Shown here: positions 17,524-26,150 of the stretch, one piece after another
How the letters are laid out: every line of letters begins with the position of its first letter
Position numbering within the stretch: position 1 is the first letter of the stretch
Assembly (NCBI GenBank): GCA_963663605.2
Contig: CAXXVF010000002.1
Location: 496,001 to 560,000, forward strand
Source: Sporobacter sp963663605
GTDB taxonomy: Bacteria > Bacillota > Clostridia > Oscillospirales > Oscillospiraceae
Direction of reading: 5' to 3'
DNA: 64,000 nucleotides
The notes under the pieces: generated by a model
What the model was told of the DNA's origin: nothing
The model's input: the letters and a program-made list of their open reading frames with translations, nothing else
Databases searched by the model: none
Position numbers and translations under genes: made by a program

Positions 17524-19284
17524 TTAGAACAGGCCGGAAACCTGGCCGGTCTCGACATCGACGTCGATGCGGCGATATCCGGGGTCGGAACCGGTGCCCG
17601 GCATCATGCTGATGGTGCCGGCCATCGGACACAGGAATTCAGCCCCGCCGTACTCGAGTATGTCGCGGATGGGCAGACGCCAGTTCTTCGGCACGCCCTT
17701 GAGGGTGGGATCGTGGGACAGGGACAGATGGGTTTTGACCATCATGGTGGAGTAATTCTTGTATTTAGGATCATTCTCGAAGCGCTCGGCCTTCTCGATG
17801 GCCAGCGGCGCCCAGTCGACGCCGTCAGCGCCGTAAACTTCCTTGGCAACGGCTTCAACGCGCTGACGCAGTGGCATTTCCAGCGGATACAGATATTTCA
17901 GATCGACAGGCTCCTCGCAGGCTTCGATGACCAGCTCGGCAAGCTCCTTGGCGCCTTCGCCGCCATACTGCCAATGCTCGGAGAGCGCGCAGCGGACGTT
18001 TTTCTCTGCGCACAGCTTCTTGATGAGCGCGATCTCTTCGTCGGTGTCGGTATAGAACTTATTGATACACACGACAGGCTTGATGCCGGATTTCATGACG
18101 TTGTTCACATGGTGGAACAGGTTTCCGGTGCCTTTTTCAAGCAGGTCGAGATTCTGCTCCGTGTACTCCTTCGGCAGGGGACGTCCGGCAACGACAGCCG
18201 GGCCGCCGCCGTGCATTTTAAGGGCGCGGACGGTGCAAACGACAACGGATACGTTGGGTTTGAGGCCGCTTAAGCGGCACTTGACGTTCCAGAACTTCTC
18301 GAAGCCGATATCGGCGGCGAAGCCGGACTCTGTGACATGATAGTCGAAGAGCTTGAGGCCGAGACGGTCGCCGATAATGGACGACTGGCCGATGGCGATA
18401 TTGGCAAACGGACCGGCGTGCACGAAGCAGGGCTGATGCTCAATGGTGTAGCACAGCGTCGGGTTGATCGTATTGCGCATCCACGCGGTCATTGCGCCGG
18501 CGACCTCGAGGTCGGATGTGGTGATGGGGTTGCCCTTCTTGTCGTAGGCGAGCACGATTTTGCCGATGCGCTCGCGGAGATCCTTCAGGTCGCGGGCGAT
18601 GGAGAGGATGGCCATGAGCTCCGAGCCGACGGCGACGCCGAACTTGGATTTCATCGGGAAGCCGTTCTTGGTGCCTTCGCCGAGACCGATCTGGATTTCT
18701 CTGAGGCCCTGCGCGCAGAAGTCCATGATAAAGCCGAATTCGACGCGCTCGGGATCGACATCGAGCCTCTTAAGGCCGCGTTCCGCCAGCTGCTCGTCGG
18801 TGTAGTTGCGCTCGTGCTGCATACGGGCGTTGAGCGCGACCATCGCAAGGTTATGTGCGTTCATGATGTCGTTGATATCGCCGGTGAGGCCGAGTGAAAA
18901 CTCGGTCATCGGCATGAGCAGCGCGTTGCCGCCGCCGGCCGCCGTGCCCTTGACGTTCATCGTCGGGGCGCCGGAGGGCTGACGCAGGCAGCCGCCGACG
19001 TTTTTACCGAGCTTGCCCAGGCCTTCGATGATACCCAGGGAGGTGGTGGACTTGCCTTCGCCAAGCGGTGTCGGCGTGATGGCGGTGACTTCGATGAACT
19101 TGCCGTCGGGTTTGTCCTTCAGGCGGTTCATGATCTTGATAAAGTCAAGCTTCGGGGTTTTGCCGTAGGGGATGATCTCCTCAGGGAGAAGGCCCATTTT
19201 TTCGCGGAAATAATCGACGCCGGGCAGCGTTTTTTCAGCCTCTTCGGCGATTTGCCAGTCTTTATATTTGGTGGGGTCCAACAT
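17524..19284 (-). CDS. fhs: Formate-tetrahydrofolate ligase
   Basis: It makes 10-formyl-THF from formate, ATP and THF, the entry step of the methyl branch (reversible, yielding ATP in the oxidative direction). The P-loop TPTPLGEGKSTTS is at about 70-82, and the body is collinear with the family. At 586 aa it is slightly longer than the usual 556, with extra residues mainly at the N-terminus and in internal loops. The ATG is preceded by AAGGAGG. It is the second gene of the operon after metF. Codon use is strongly biased towards GC-ending codons, suggesting high expression. Confidence 0.98.
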   Translation of the reverse strand: MLDPTKYKDWQIAEEAEKTLPGVDYFREKMGLLPEEIIPYGKTPKLDFIKIMNRLKDKPDGKFIEVTAITPTPLGEGKSTTSLGIIEGLGKLGKNVGGCLRQPSGAPTMNVKGTAAGGGNALLMPMTEFSLGLTGDINDIMNAHNLAMVALNARMQHERNYTDEQLAERGLKRLDVDPERVEFGFIMDFCAQGLREIQIGLGEGTKNGFPMKSKFGVAVGSELMAILSIARDLKDLRERIGKIVLAYDKKGNPITTSDLEVAGAMTAWMRNTINPTLCYTIEHQPCFVHAGPFANIAIGQSSIIGDRLGLKLFDYHVTESGFAADIGFEKFWNVKCRLSGLKPNVSVVVCTVRALKMHGGGPAVVAGRPLPKEYTEQNLDLLEKGTGNLFHHVNNVMKSGIKPVVCINKFYTDTDEEIALIKKLCAEKNVRCALSEHWQYGGEGAKELAELVIEACEEPVDLKYLYPLEMPLRQRVEAVAKEVYGADGVDWAPLAIEKAERFENDPKYKNYSTMMVKTHLSLSHDPTLKGVPKNWRLPIRDILEYGGAEFLCPMAGTISMMPGTGSDPGYRRIDVDVETGQVSGLF

Positions 19285-19359
19285 TGATCATATCCTCCTT
19301 GATATTTCTGTTATTTGTTTAGGCCGCTAAAACGGCTTGTCTCGTAATTGGATGCCTGC

Positions 19360-20280
19360 TCACATGTCCTTGATGCCAGATTCTTTTACAAGACGTGCGA
19401 CATCGTCGTATTTATTCAAAGCATAAAGATGGATACCGGCGATACCGCAGACGCGGTACTCGTCGATGAGCTTGATGGTGTATTCGATGCCGGCTTCCTT
19501 GAAAGCCGCCTTCTTGGCAGCGAGGGAATCCTCGGCCTCGTTCGGGGCGAACGGGTTGGGGAAAATCCAATACTTGGAGATGAGCTCACTGAGCGCCCTG
19601 GGCATAACGCAGCCGTTTCTAGACAAGGCCATGTTGATGGTGGCCGAGGCGTCCAGTACAGGCATGATGCCTACGTCGACAGGAATCGTGATGCCGGCCA
19701 TGCGGATGGCGTCCATCCAGTAGCGGAACTGGTCCATATCCCAGCAAAGCTGCGTCATGATAAAGTCCGCGCCTTCATCCTGCTTCTGTTTTAAGAAAGA
19801 AATGTCGGCCTCGAGGCTGCGGCACTGGATGTGGCCTTCGGGAGAACCGGCTACGGCGATGGTGAACTTATCGCCGAATTCGTCGCGGATGAACTTGACG
19901 AGCTCGGTTGCGTATTGAAGGTCTCCGCCCGTGCCTGTCCAGCCGAACGGGAGGTCGCCGCGCAGGGCCAGGATATTATTAATGCCGTGATCCAGATAAG
20001 TCTGGAGCTGTTCTTTGATACCCTCTTTAGTATTGCCGATGCAGGTGAAGTGGGTAATACCGACCGTCTGTTTCTTCACAGCGTCTAAAACCTCAAGGTT
20101 TTTACCGACATTGCCGCCGCCCGCGCCGTAAGTGCAGGAGATATAGTCGGGTTTCATCGTGCAAAGTTTGTCGAGTACGCCGTCTTTACCAACCAGCTTC
20201 TCCATGCCTTTATCAGTCTTCGGCGGGAAGACCTCGAAAGAGAAAGCCATACGTTTTTCCATGATCTCAGGGATTGTCAT
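19360..20280 (-). CDS. metF: Methylenetetrahydrofolate reductase
   Basis: This FAD-containing TIM barrel reduces 5,10-methylene-THF to 5-methyl-THF (306 aa). The N-terminal FSFEVFPPKTDKG, the middle segment ILALRGDLP and the later FIMTQLCWD are family hallmarks. The ATG follows AAAGGAG. It heads the leftward operon that ends in the corrinoid protein. Neither metV nor an RnfC2-type partner is adjacent, so the electron donor is not evident and may be NAD(P)H or a ferredoxin-linked partner encoded elsewhere. Confidence 0.97.
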   Translation of the reverse strand: MTIPEIMEKRMAFSFEVFPPKTDKGMEKLVGKDGVLDKLCTMKPDYISCTYGAGGGNVGKNLEVLDAVKKQTVGITHFTCIGNTKEGIKEQLQTYLDHGINNILALRGDLPFGWTGTGGDLQYATELVKFIRDEFGDKFTIAVAGSPEGHIQCRSLEADISFLKQKQDEGADFIMTQLCWDMDQFRYWMDAIRMAGITIPVDVGIMPVLDASATINMALSRNGCVMPRALSELISKYWIFPNPFAPNEAEDSLAAKKAAFKEAGIEYTIKLIDEYRVCGIAGIHLYALNKYDDVARLVKESGIKDM

Positions 20281-20359
20281 AAATTGCTCCTTTCAAAATA
20301 ACATGATTGTGCTTTATTTAATATTAGAAAAAGGCAGAAAACCTTTGAATACTGGTTTG

Positions 20360-20388
20360 ATTCTAACATTTTGTTTTCATTAAGTAAA
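20360..20388 (-). promoter_or_regulatory. Sigma-A promoter of the metF-fhs-fchA-folD operon
   Basis: Read leftward: -35 TTTACT (20388-20383), a 17-bp spacer and -10 TAGAAT (20365-20360). Transcription would start near 20353, about 70 nt before the metF ATG. Confidence 0.55.
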
Positions 20389-20480
20389 CAAAAATGCCGC
20401 CAAAAAACGCGATAAACTGGCACTTTAATACAATACTCCAAAAAACGAATGAAATAATACAAAAATATACGGAGCAAAAT

Positions 20481-20507
20481 ATTGCGTTAATGACAAAGTA
20501 ACGCAAT
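20481..20507. promoter_or_regulatory. Perfect 9-bp inverted repeat, candidate operator
   Basis: ATTGCGTTA (20481-20489) and TAACGCAAT (20499-20507) are separated by 9 bp, giving an 18-bp centre-to-centre spacing suited to a dimeric regulator. It lies about 95 bp upstream of the predicted metF -35 box and could serve the PocR-AraC protein or another regulator. Confidence 0.4.
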
Positions 20508-20821
20508 GAAGCCTTTTCCGCGGCAAAATGAAAAGTACATTTCCACTTGCAAAGCGGCAAAAATATTAGAAGGTCTTCGTTTTATTTTGAGTAATGGCGA
20601 TTGCTTTATTCGTATATAAACAGATATTTATAACACTTTAACGGCAGCGGCGAATCGATACCGGCGGGTCGTTTGAACGCATGTTTTTATGGTGAACGCC
20701 GCGCAGCCGGTGACCGCAGCGTTTTGCAGGAAATATAAAATCACAATTCACATTTTCAATTCAATAAGGGATTGCCGATCAAACCGCTGTGACGATAACA
20801 GTGGTTTTTTTGGGACTGTTA

Positions 20822-20849
20822 TTGACAAAGCGCTTTAAAGTGATATAGT
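20822..20849 (+). promoter_or_regulatory. Sigma-A promoter of the DUF485-symporter operon
   Basis: -35 TTGACA (20822-20827), a 16-bp spacer and -10 TATAGT (20844-20849). The box is followed by short direct repeats in the leader. Confidence 0.6.
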
Positions 20850-20896
20850 GTTATAGAGTTAAAGCGATGTATTGCTAAAGCGTTATATTGTTAAAG
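20837..20896 (+). repeat. Short imperfect direct repeats in the symporter leader
   Basis: AAAG-headed units follow one another: a 24-bp unit at 20837-20860, then 16-bp units at 20861-20876 (AAAGCGATGTATTGCT) and 20877-20892 (AAAGCGTTATATTGTT), then a final AAAG. They overlap the -10 box and the predicted transcription start, so they could be repressor or activator sites. Confidence 0.5.
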
Positions 20897-20929
20897 AAAA
20901 ACGCGACGCTAGAAAAGGGGAGTAGCTAA

Positions 20930-21235
20930 ATGAACGATGAACCGACCAAATGGGTAAAAGACAAGTCCTCCGTTATAAAGGAGATCGTTGGCAAATGGCT
21001 GTTTTTTTTGTATGCCGTATTTTACGTATGTTTCATTGTAATAAACATTGTCAGCCCCGGTTTTATGGGTATCGAAATCGGCGGACTGAATATGGCGATA
21101 GCATACGGTTTCGGACTCATTTTATTAGCGATGCTACTTGCGTTTGCTTATAACCATATAAGTACGCGGGCCGAGATACTGTTTACCGAGCTTGAAGAAC
21201 AAAAAACAGAAGAGGAGAGCGAAACTGAAGAATGA
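20930..21235 (+). CDS. DUF485-like small membrane protein
   Basis: This 101-aa protein has two transmembrane helices (about residues 22-43 and 52-74), a basic cytoplasmic start and a very acidic C-terminal tail (ELEEQKTEEESETEE). It resembles YjcH/DUF485 proteins that are encoded directly before acetate-type sodium:solute symporters, and probably assists that transporter. The stop overlaps the symporter ATG by 4 bp, so the two are translationally coupled. It is preceded by AAAAGGGGAG. Confidence 0.8.
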   Translation: MNDEPTKWVKDKSSVIKEIVGKWLFFLYAVFYVCFIVINIVSPGFMGIEIGGLNMAIAYGFGLILLAMLLAFAYNHISTRAEILFTELEEQKTEEESETEE

Positions 21236-23178
21236 ATTATCAACCTTCCATATGGGCTGTTGTCGTATTTATACTGATAGTTGCGGCCGTACTTATGATT
21301 TCATTTCATTTTTCCAGAAAAGCAAAATCCGCGTCGAATTACCTGGCCGCGGGAGGCAGCATTCACTGGTCTGTTAACGGTGTGGCTTTCGCCGGGGATT
21401 ATCTCTCCGCGGCTTCATTTTTAGGCATCTGCGGGATGATCGCCGTTTCCGGGTACGACGGTTTTTTATATTCCATAGGATATCTCGCGGGCTGGATCGT
21501 TGCCCTGTTTGTCGTAGCCGAGCCCATGAAGCGCATGGGGAAGTTTACGTTTACGGATGCAATCGATTGCAAGTTCAATTGCAAAGGGATTCAGTTGTGG
21601 GCGGCCATCAGTACGATTTTGGTATCGATTTTTTATCTCATTCCTCAGATGGTCGGCGCCGGTTCCCTCGTTACGCCGCTTTTAGGCCTGCCGTACTGGG
21701 CGGGCGTCGTGATGGTCGGCGTCATCGTCACGATCATCGTGACGACGGCCGGCATGGCATCCACGACATACGTACAATTTTTAAAGGGCGGGATGCTCGT
21801 CATTTTCTCGCTGGTACTCGTTTTTCTGGTGCTTTCAAGAGGCATTTCCACAGCGCCGGACCAGGGCGGGGAAGTCGATTATCACGAATTTATCACACTG
21901 TCCGCGACAAACACGGAAAACGGCGCTGTTTCCGTCACGGACGCTTCTTATACGGTCACGGAAGATTTTACGGACACAAAAGGGTTGCATTTCGCCACGC
22001 TGAGCAAAGACGGTATCGACTCCATCTGGCTGATTGACGACGATACCGGCATACTGACGGAAGCGCAGTATATTGCCGAATTAAATGACGGACAGACGCT
22101 CTATAACGGGCTGCCGAAAGAAGCGAATGCTTTTTATCAGGTGGGCAATATGTCCGAGATCTACGAGGACGGAAAAGCTGTGGAAGAAACAGCGACGCTT
22201 GACCCGTTTTCCTTTATCGACACGATAAAAAACGGCACGGTCGTCCGCTGGGAAAAGACCTTAGTGACAGACGCTGCGGGCACGACGACGATCTATTATC
22301 AGGTCCCGACCGCAGGTGAAGACGTCCTAACGCCCGGGCTGAAATACCACGTGGACGCCTCCCGGGGCGCGACTTTCCTTGAACAGATCGACTTCGTCTC
22401 GCTGATGCTGGCGCTGTTTTTAGGTACGGCGGCGCTGCCGCATATCCTGATACGCTACAACACGGTGCCAAATCCCGCCTCGGCACGGAAATCCACCATC
22501 GTCGCAATTGCCGTCATCGGGCTGTTTTATGTGCTGACGCTTTATATGGGCCTTGGCGCGATGGTCAGCGGCGTCATAGATCTGACGAACGACAACATGT
22601 CCGCGCCGCTTCTTGCAAAATCATTCGGCGTACTTATCTTCGCGATCATATCCGCGGTCGCTTTCGCAACGGTTCTGGGGACGGTCAGCGGTCTGATCGT
22701 TGCTTCATCCGGCGCCGTTTCGCACGACCTGATGGACCGGTATGCCGGCAGGAACATGAAGGATAAGCAAAAAGTCCGGATTACGCGCATCGCGTCCGTC
22801 GTCATCGGCGTGCTGGCGATTTGCCTTGGCCTTGTATTCAAGGGGATGAACGTGTCGTTCCTCGTAGGCTGGGCGTTCGCCGTCGCGGCATCGGCCAATC
22901 TGCCGGCGATCGTTATGATCCTGTTTTGGAAAAAGACGACGAAAGGCGGCGTCATTGCAGGGATCATCGTCGGATTATTCCTGGCGCTTGGGCTCATACT
23001 GCTTTCACAGGAGACATTCAACAACGTCTATCATCTCGTAGGCGTGACAGCGCCGATCCCGCTGAAGAATCCCGCCATTATTTCCGTACCGATGAGTTTT
23101 CTGGCCCTTATCGTTGTGTCGCTGATAGAACAAAAGAAAAACCAGAACAAGACGAAGGTGGCGGCCGCAATAGAATAA
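21232..23178 (+). CDS. Sodium:solute symporter, ActP-like, with large extra domain
   Basis: This is a cation-coupled carboxylate uptake protein of the SSS family, closest by eye to acetate permeases. The N-terminal YLAAGGSIHWSVNGVAFAGDYLSAASFLGI and the later LGTAALPHILIRYNTVPNPASARKS are typical. At 648 aa it exceeds the usual 550 because a soluble stretch of about 175 residues (roughly 205-380, acidic and threonine-rich) interrupts two transmembrane helices. Acetate, pyruvate or another short carboxylate is the likely substrate. In this neighbourhood it may import acetate or export-couple it. A terminator follows. Confidence 0.88.
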   Translation: MNYQPSIWAVVVFILIVAAVLMISFHFSRKAKSASNYLAAGGSIHWSVNGVAFAGDYLSAASFLGICGMIAVSGYDGFLYSIGYLAGWIVALFVVAEPMKRMGKFTFTDAIDCKFNCKGIQLWAAISTILVSIFYLIPQMVGAGSLVTPLLGLPYWAGVVMVGVIVTIIVTTAGMASTTYVQFLKGGMLVIFSLVLVFLVLSRGISTAPDQGGEVDYHEFITLSATNTENGAVSVTDASYTVTEDFTDTKGLHFATLSKDGIDSIWLIDDDTGILTEAQYIAELNDGQTLYNGLPKEANAFYQVGNMSEIYEDGKAVEETATLDPFSFIDTIKNGTVVRWEKTLVTDAAGTTTIYYQVPTAGEDVLTPGLKYHVDASRGATFLEQIDFVSLMLALFLGTAALPHILIRYNTVPNPASARKSTIVAIAVIGLFYVLTLYMGLGAMVSGVIDLTNDNMSAPLLAKSFGVLIFAIISAVAFATVLGTVSGLIVASSGAVSHDLMDRYAGRNMKDKQKVRITRIASVVIGVLAICLGLVFKGMNVSFLVGWAFAVAASANLPAIVMILFWKKTTKGGVIAGIIVGLFLALGLILLSQETFNNVYHLVGVTAPIPLKNPAIISVPMSFLALIVVSLIEQKKNQNKTKVAAAIE

Positions 23179-23204
23179 AACTATATATATTCCTGAATAA
23201 ACTG

Positions 23205-23232
23205 AAAACCTCCTGCAATGCAGGAGGTTTTT
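23205..23232 (+). terminator. Terminator of the symporter operon
   Basis: A near-perfect palindrome, AAAACCTCCTGCA and its complement around a single central A, ends in TTTTT. Its right half (17 nt) is repeated at 23269-23285, just before the convergent gene's stop. Confidence 0.8.
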
Positions 23233-23289
23233 GGCTGTATACAAACTATCGTCTCCCGTCATAAAGGTCAATGCAGGAGGTTTTTCGTT

Positions 23290-23811
23290 TTACAATTTGA
23301 ATTCAGGCGGGTATCTTTTCTGCCAGTCGTTTTCCGGCGGCGCTTTATCCGCTTCGGGCGCAGCGGTGTATGCATCCGGGGCCGGGGCAGTATAGGTTCC
23401 GTATGGCGGGGCTTCACCGGCGGCCGGTTCAGACGGTTCCGCCGCAGCGGGTTCCGGTTCGGCTTCTTCCTCTGCAGGCGTGAAGTCCACGTTGACATAG
23501 CCGGCGTTTTTGAGTGCGTCGAGCTCCTTTTGTTTGGCGTCGATAACCTCCATGGCGGCGTCGACTTCGGCGCAAAGCTGCTTAAACGGCGGTTGGGGAT
23601 CGTTCTTGTTCAGTTCATAGTATGTTTTGCCGATTTCTTTATATAGATTCCTGACGCCGCCTTTTTCGACGGCGATCTCAGCCGAAAGCCGCGTCCTTTT
23701 GGCTATGATCCGAGTCTTCTCTTCCGCGATTTTATAAAGTTCAACCGATCTGTCTGCAATCGTTTCCATCGTTTCTTTGGCTGTCTTTTTCAATTCGTCA
23801 AAGTTACTCAT
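23290..23811 (-). CDS. Hypothetical coiled-coil protein with Pro/Ala/Glu-rich tail
   Basis: This 173-aa cytoplasmic protein starts at ATG 23811, preceded by GGAGG; a longer reading frame to 23937 overlaps lgt and has no ribosome site. Residues 1-100 are helical and charged (MSNFDELKKTAKETMETIADRS), similar to small clostridial proteins of unknown function. Residues 105-173 are a low-complexity tail rich in Pro, Ala, Glu and Tyr. No function can be given. It follows lgt in the same direction. Confidence 0.75.
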   Translation of the reverse strand: MSNFDELKKTAKETMETIADRSVELYKIAEEKTRIIAKRTRLSAEIAVEKGGVRNLYKEIGKTYYELNKNDPQPPFKQLCAEVDAAMEVIDAKQKELDALKNAGYVNVDFTPAEEEAEPEPAAAEPSEPAAGEAPPYGTYTAPAPDAYTAAPEADKAPPENDWQKRYPPEFKL

Positions 23812-23848
23812 TTCGTACCTCCAATAATATGTTATTCTGATGGGCGTT

Positions 23849-24808
23849 TCAGTCGGACTGTTCCGTATCGGAGCGGACCGGTTTATCCTCCGGCGAACCG
23901 ACATCACTAGCGTCTTCTTTCTTTTCCGGGACCTCATTGTCTTCCGGTATATTCAACCGGTTCGCGAAAAGACGATCCGGCGTGAATTTGCCGCGCAGTT
24001 TAAAACGGATCAGCAAATAGACAGCTGCGCCGAACGATACTGCGGCGACAAGCTGGGATATACGTATGTCCGAATTGAACACATACAGGCTGTCGGTACG
24101 CAGGCCCTCGATGAGAAACCGGCCGAAGCCGTACCAGGCGAGATATAGAAGGAAAACCTGTCCGTCGTATTGCCTGCGCTTTTTTGAAAATATGTGGATC
24201 CAAATGAGACCGATGAGATTCCAAAGCGATTCGTAGAGAAAGGTCGGATGTACATAAGCCGTGCCGGCGTCCGTTACGAGGCCCATTTTCCACGGCAGAT
24301 CCGTTGCGTAACCAAACGCTTCGCGGTTGAAGAAATTGCCCCAGCGCCCAATCATCTGGCCGATAAGCAATCCAAGCGCACCGACGTCCAGAAACACGCC
24401 GAACGGTATCTTCTTTTTCCGGCTGTAAATATAGATCGCAATGACCGCTGCGATGACCCCGCCGTATATGGCCAGGCCGCCCTGCCGGATCTTGAAAATA
24501 TTGAGCCAGTTCCCGGCGCCAAAAAAACCCTCCGGATTGAATAGCACATAATACAATCGCGCGCCGACGATGCCGGAAGGCACCGCTATGATGAACATAT
24601 CGAGGATATTGTCCTGCGTAAGGCCGTAAGCATCGCGTCTTTTGAGGATGTACAGTACCGCCAGCAGGAAACCGCTGGCGATGATAACGGCGTAAAAATA
24701 AATATTGAATCCAAATATGGTGAAGTGTGTCGGCGGATTTAAAACAAAATTATCGCCGAACATTGGGAATGTTATCTGTATATCCAATGGAAACACCGTC
24801 CTATCCAT
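23849..24808 (-). CDS. lgt: Prolipoprotein diacylglyceryl transferase
   Basis: This integral membrane enzyme moves diacylglycerol from phosphatidylglycerol to the lipobox cysteine of prolipoproteins. About seven membrane segments are visible. The signature GRWGNFFNREAFG (near 155-167) is intact. The C-terminal 40 residues are hydrophilic and acidic, longer than in many homologues (319 aa in total). The downstream coiled-coil gene starts 37 bp after its stop. ApbE in this window carries a lipobox and would be a substrate. Confidence 0.95.
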   Translation of the reverse strand: MDRTVFPLDIQITFPMFGDNFVLNPPTHFTIFGFNIYFYAVIIASGFLLAVLYILKRRDAYGLTQDNILDMFIIAVPSGIVGARLYYVLFNPEGFFGAGNWLNIFKIRQGGLAIYGGVIAAVIAIYIYSRKKKIPFGVFLDVGALGLLIGQMIGRWGNFFNREAFGYATDLPWKMGLVTDAGTAYVHPTFLYESLWNLIGLIWIHIFSKKRRQYDGQVFLLYLAWYGFGRFLIEGLRTDSLYVFNSDIRISQLVAAVSFGAAVYLLIRFKLRGKFTPDRLFANRLNIPEDNEVPEKKEDASDVGSPEDKPVRSDTEQSD

Positions 24809-24866
24809 ATTATCATATTAATACCAAAATGTCGTTTGTTTTCTGTCGACTATATCCGACATATTT

Positions 24867-26150
24867 TCAGCGTTTTTTCGGATGAATTACAAACAGCGCC
24901 ATATTGTCCGGCTGCATATACAGCTTCATAAACTCCGTTACATCGGCGGGGGTTATTTCACCGAGCAGTTTCGTCGATTCATTGGCGTCATAGCCTCTGA
25001 AATAACCGCCGGACAGATTGGTGCAGATATATTCAAAGGAATTCAGCGAACTGATCTGACGGCCCAGCATGGCCTTTTTCTGCCGGCCGAACAAGGCGTT
25101 GTCCGGTCCGCGTGCCAGCAGGCTTTCAATTTCTGCTTTATAAAGTTCAAAAACCTTTTCCGGGTCGTTGCTTTCACCGCCGGCAAGCGTATATGAGACG
25201 CCGGCGGCAAACTCGTACGCTGCGGAAAAACCGCTGTTGATAAGCCCCGCGTCGTAAAGCCGCTTGTAAAAAGGGGAGGAGCGGCCGGCCAGGATCTGCA
25301 GCGCCAGGCTCCCGACGAGCTCCTGACGCAGGCTTTCGATGCCGCTTGTGACCGGTTTCGTTTTTGCGCCCATATTGAAAATGGGACGGGCGATCTCCAT
25401 CTCGTCCTCGCCGGATTTCGATACAGGTTTAATGGATTCCTCGGGACCGTAATCGCGCTGCGGAATCTCGCCCGGCTCTCTCGGCAGGACTTTTCTGGCC
25501 GACGCCGTGATCTGTTCCGGATCGACGTCTCCCGCGACGCAAAGCACCATGTTGGACGGATTATAAAAAACCTTGTGGCAGCTGTATAGCGTATCCGCAG
25601 TGATCTCGGATATGCTTTCAACCGTCCCGGCAATGGAATCACGGATTGGGTTGTTGGCGTACAGTGCCCGCATCAGCCCGTAGTAGACGACATGATCCGG
25701 ATCGTCCTCCGTCATGCGGATCTCCTGACCGATGATACCCTGTTCCTTCTGTACGCTTTCAGGCGTGAAATAGGGCTCTGCAACAAAATCGAGAAGCATT
25801 TCAAGGTTCTCGATGAATTTCTCGGTGCTTTCAAAGTGATAGGCCGTCATATCGGGTCCTGTGAACGCGTTTGGGGACGCGCCGTTTGCCGAAAGGTTTG
25901 TCAGCGCGTTGCCGTCTTTCGTGTCAAACATTTTATGTTCGAGAAAATGCGCCACGCCCATCGGCGTGTCGATCCATTTCCCGCCGTATTTAAAGCGCCT
26001 GTCCGCTCCGCCGTAGTCGGTCGCGAAAAAAGCATAGCTTTTGTTGAAGCCCTTTTTGATATCGACCATGATTTTCAGGCCGTTTTCAAGCTTGTCGGTA
26101 TATACCTGCTCGCCGATCAGATCGTAACCTTTAGTCTTCATTCTCTTCAC
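24867..26150 (-). CDS. ymfH: M16 family zinc peptidase, YmfH type
   Basis: This 427-aa peptidase of the pitrilysin/processing-peptidase family has the inverted zinc motif HFLEH at 68-72 and a downstream helix KEQGIIGQEIRM that should supply the third ligand. Two M16 lobes are present. In Firmicutes this type is paired with a motif-less partner, as here. The pair has been associated with EF-P 5-aminopentanol modification. The ATG lies inside the end of the partner gene (20-bp overlap). The natural substrate is unknown to me. Confidence 0.9.
   Translation of the reverse strand: MKRMKTKGYDLIGEQVYTDKLENGLKIMVDIKKGFNKSYAFFATDYGGADRRFKYGGKWIDTPMGVAHFLEHKMFDTKDGNALTNLSANGASPNAFTGPDMTAYHFESTEKFIENLEMLLDFVAEPYFTPESVQKEQGIIGQEIRMTEDDPDHVVYYGLMRALYANNPIRDSIAGTVESISEITADTLYSCHKVFYNPSNMVLCVAGDVDPEQITASARKVLPREPGEIPQRDYGPEESIKPVSKSGEDEMEIARPIFNMGAKTKPVTSGIESLRQELVGSLALQILAGRSSPFYKRLYDAGLINSGFSAAYEFAAGVSYTLAGGESNDPEKVFELYKAEIESLLARGPDNALFGRQKKAMLGRQISSLNSFEYICTNLSGGYFRGYDANESTKLLGEITPADVTEFMKLYMQPDNMALFVIHPKKR

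Larger units (their letters stand above)
20281..20821. other. Divergent intergenic control region between metF and the symporter operon
   Basis: About 540 bp without a credible gene. It contains the metF-side promoter (20360-20388), a perfect 9-bp inverted repeat (20481-20507) and an otherwise featureless, mostly AT-rich stretch. A shorter GC-rich patch lies around 20640-20730. Small ORFs here have no ribosome sites. Confidence 0.6.
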
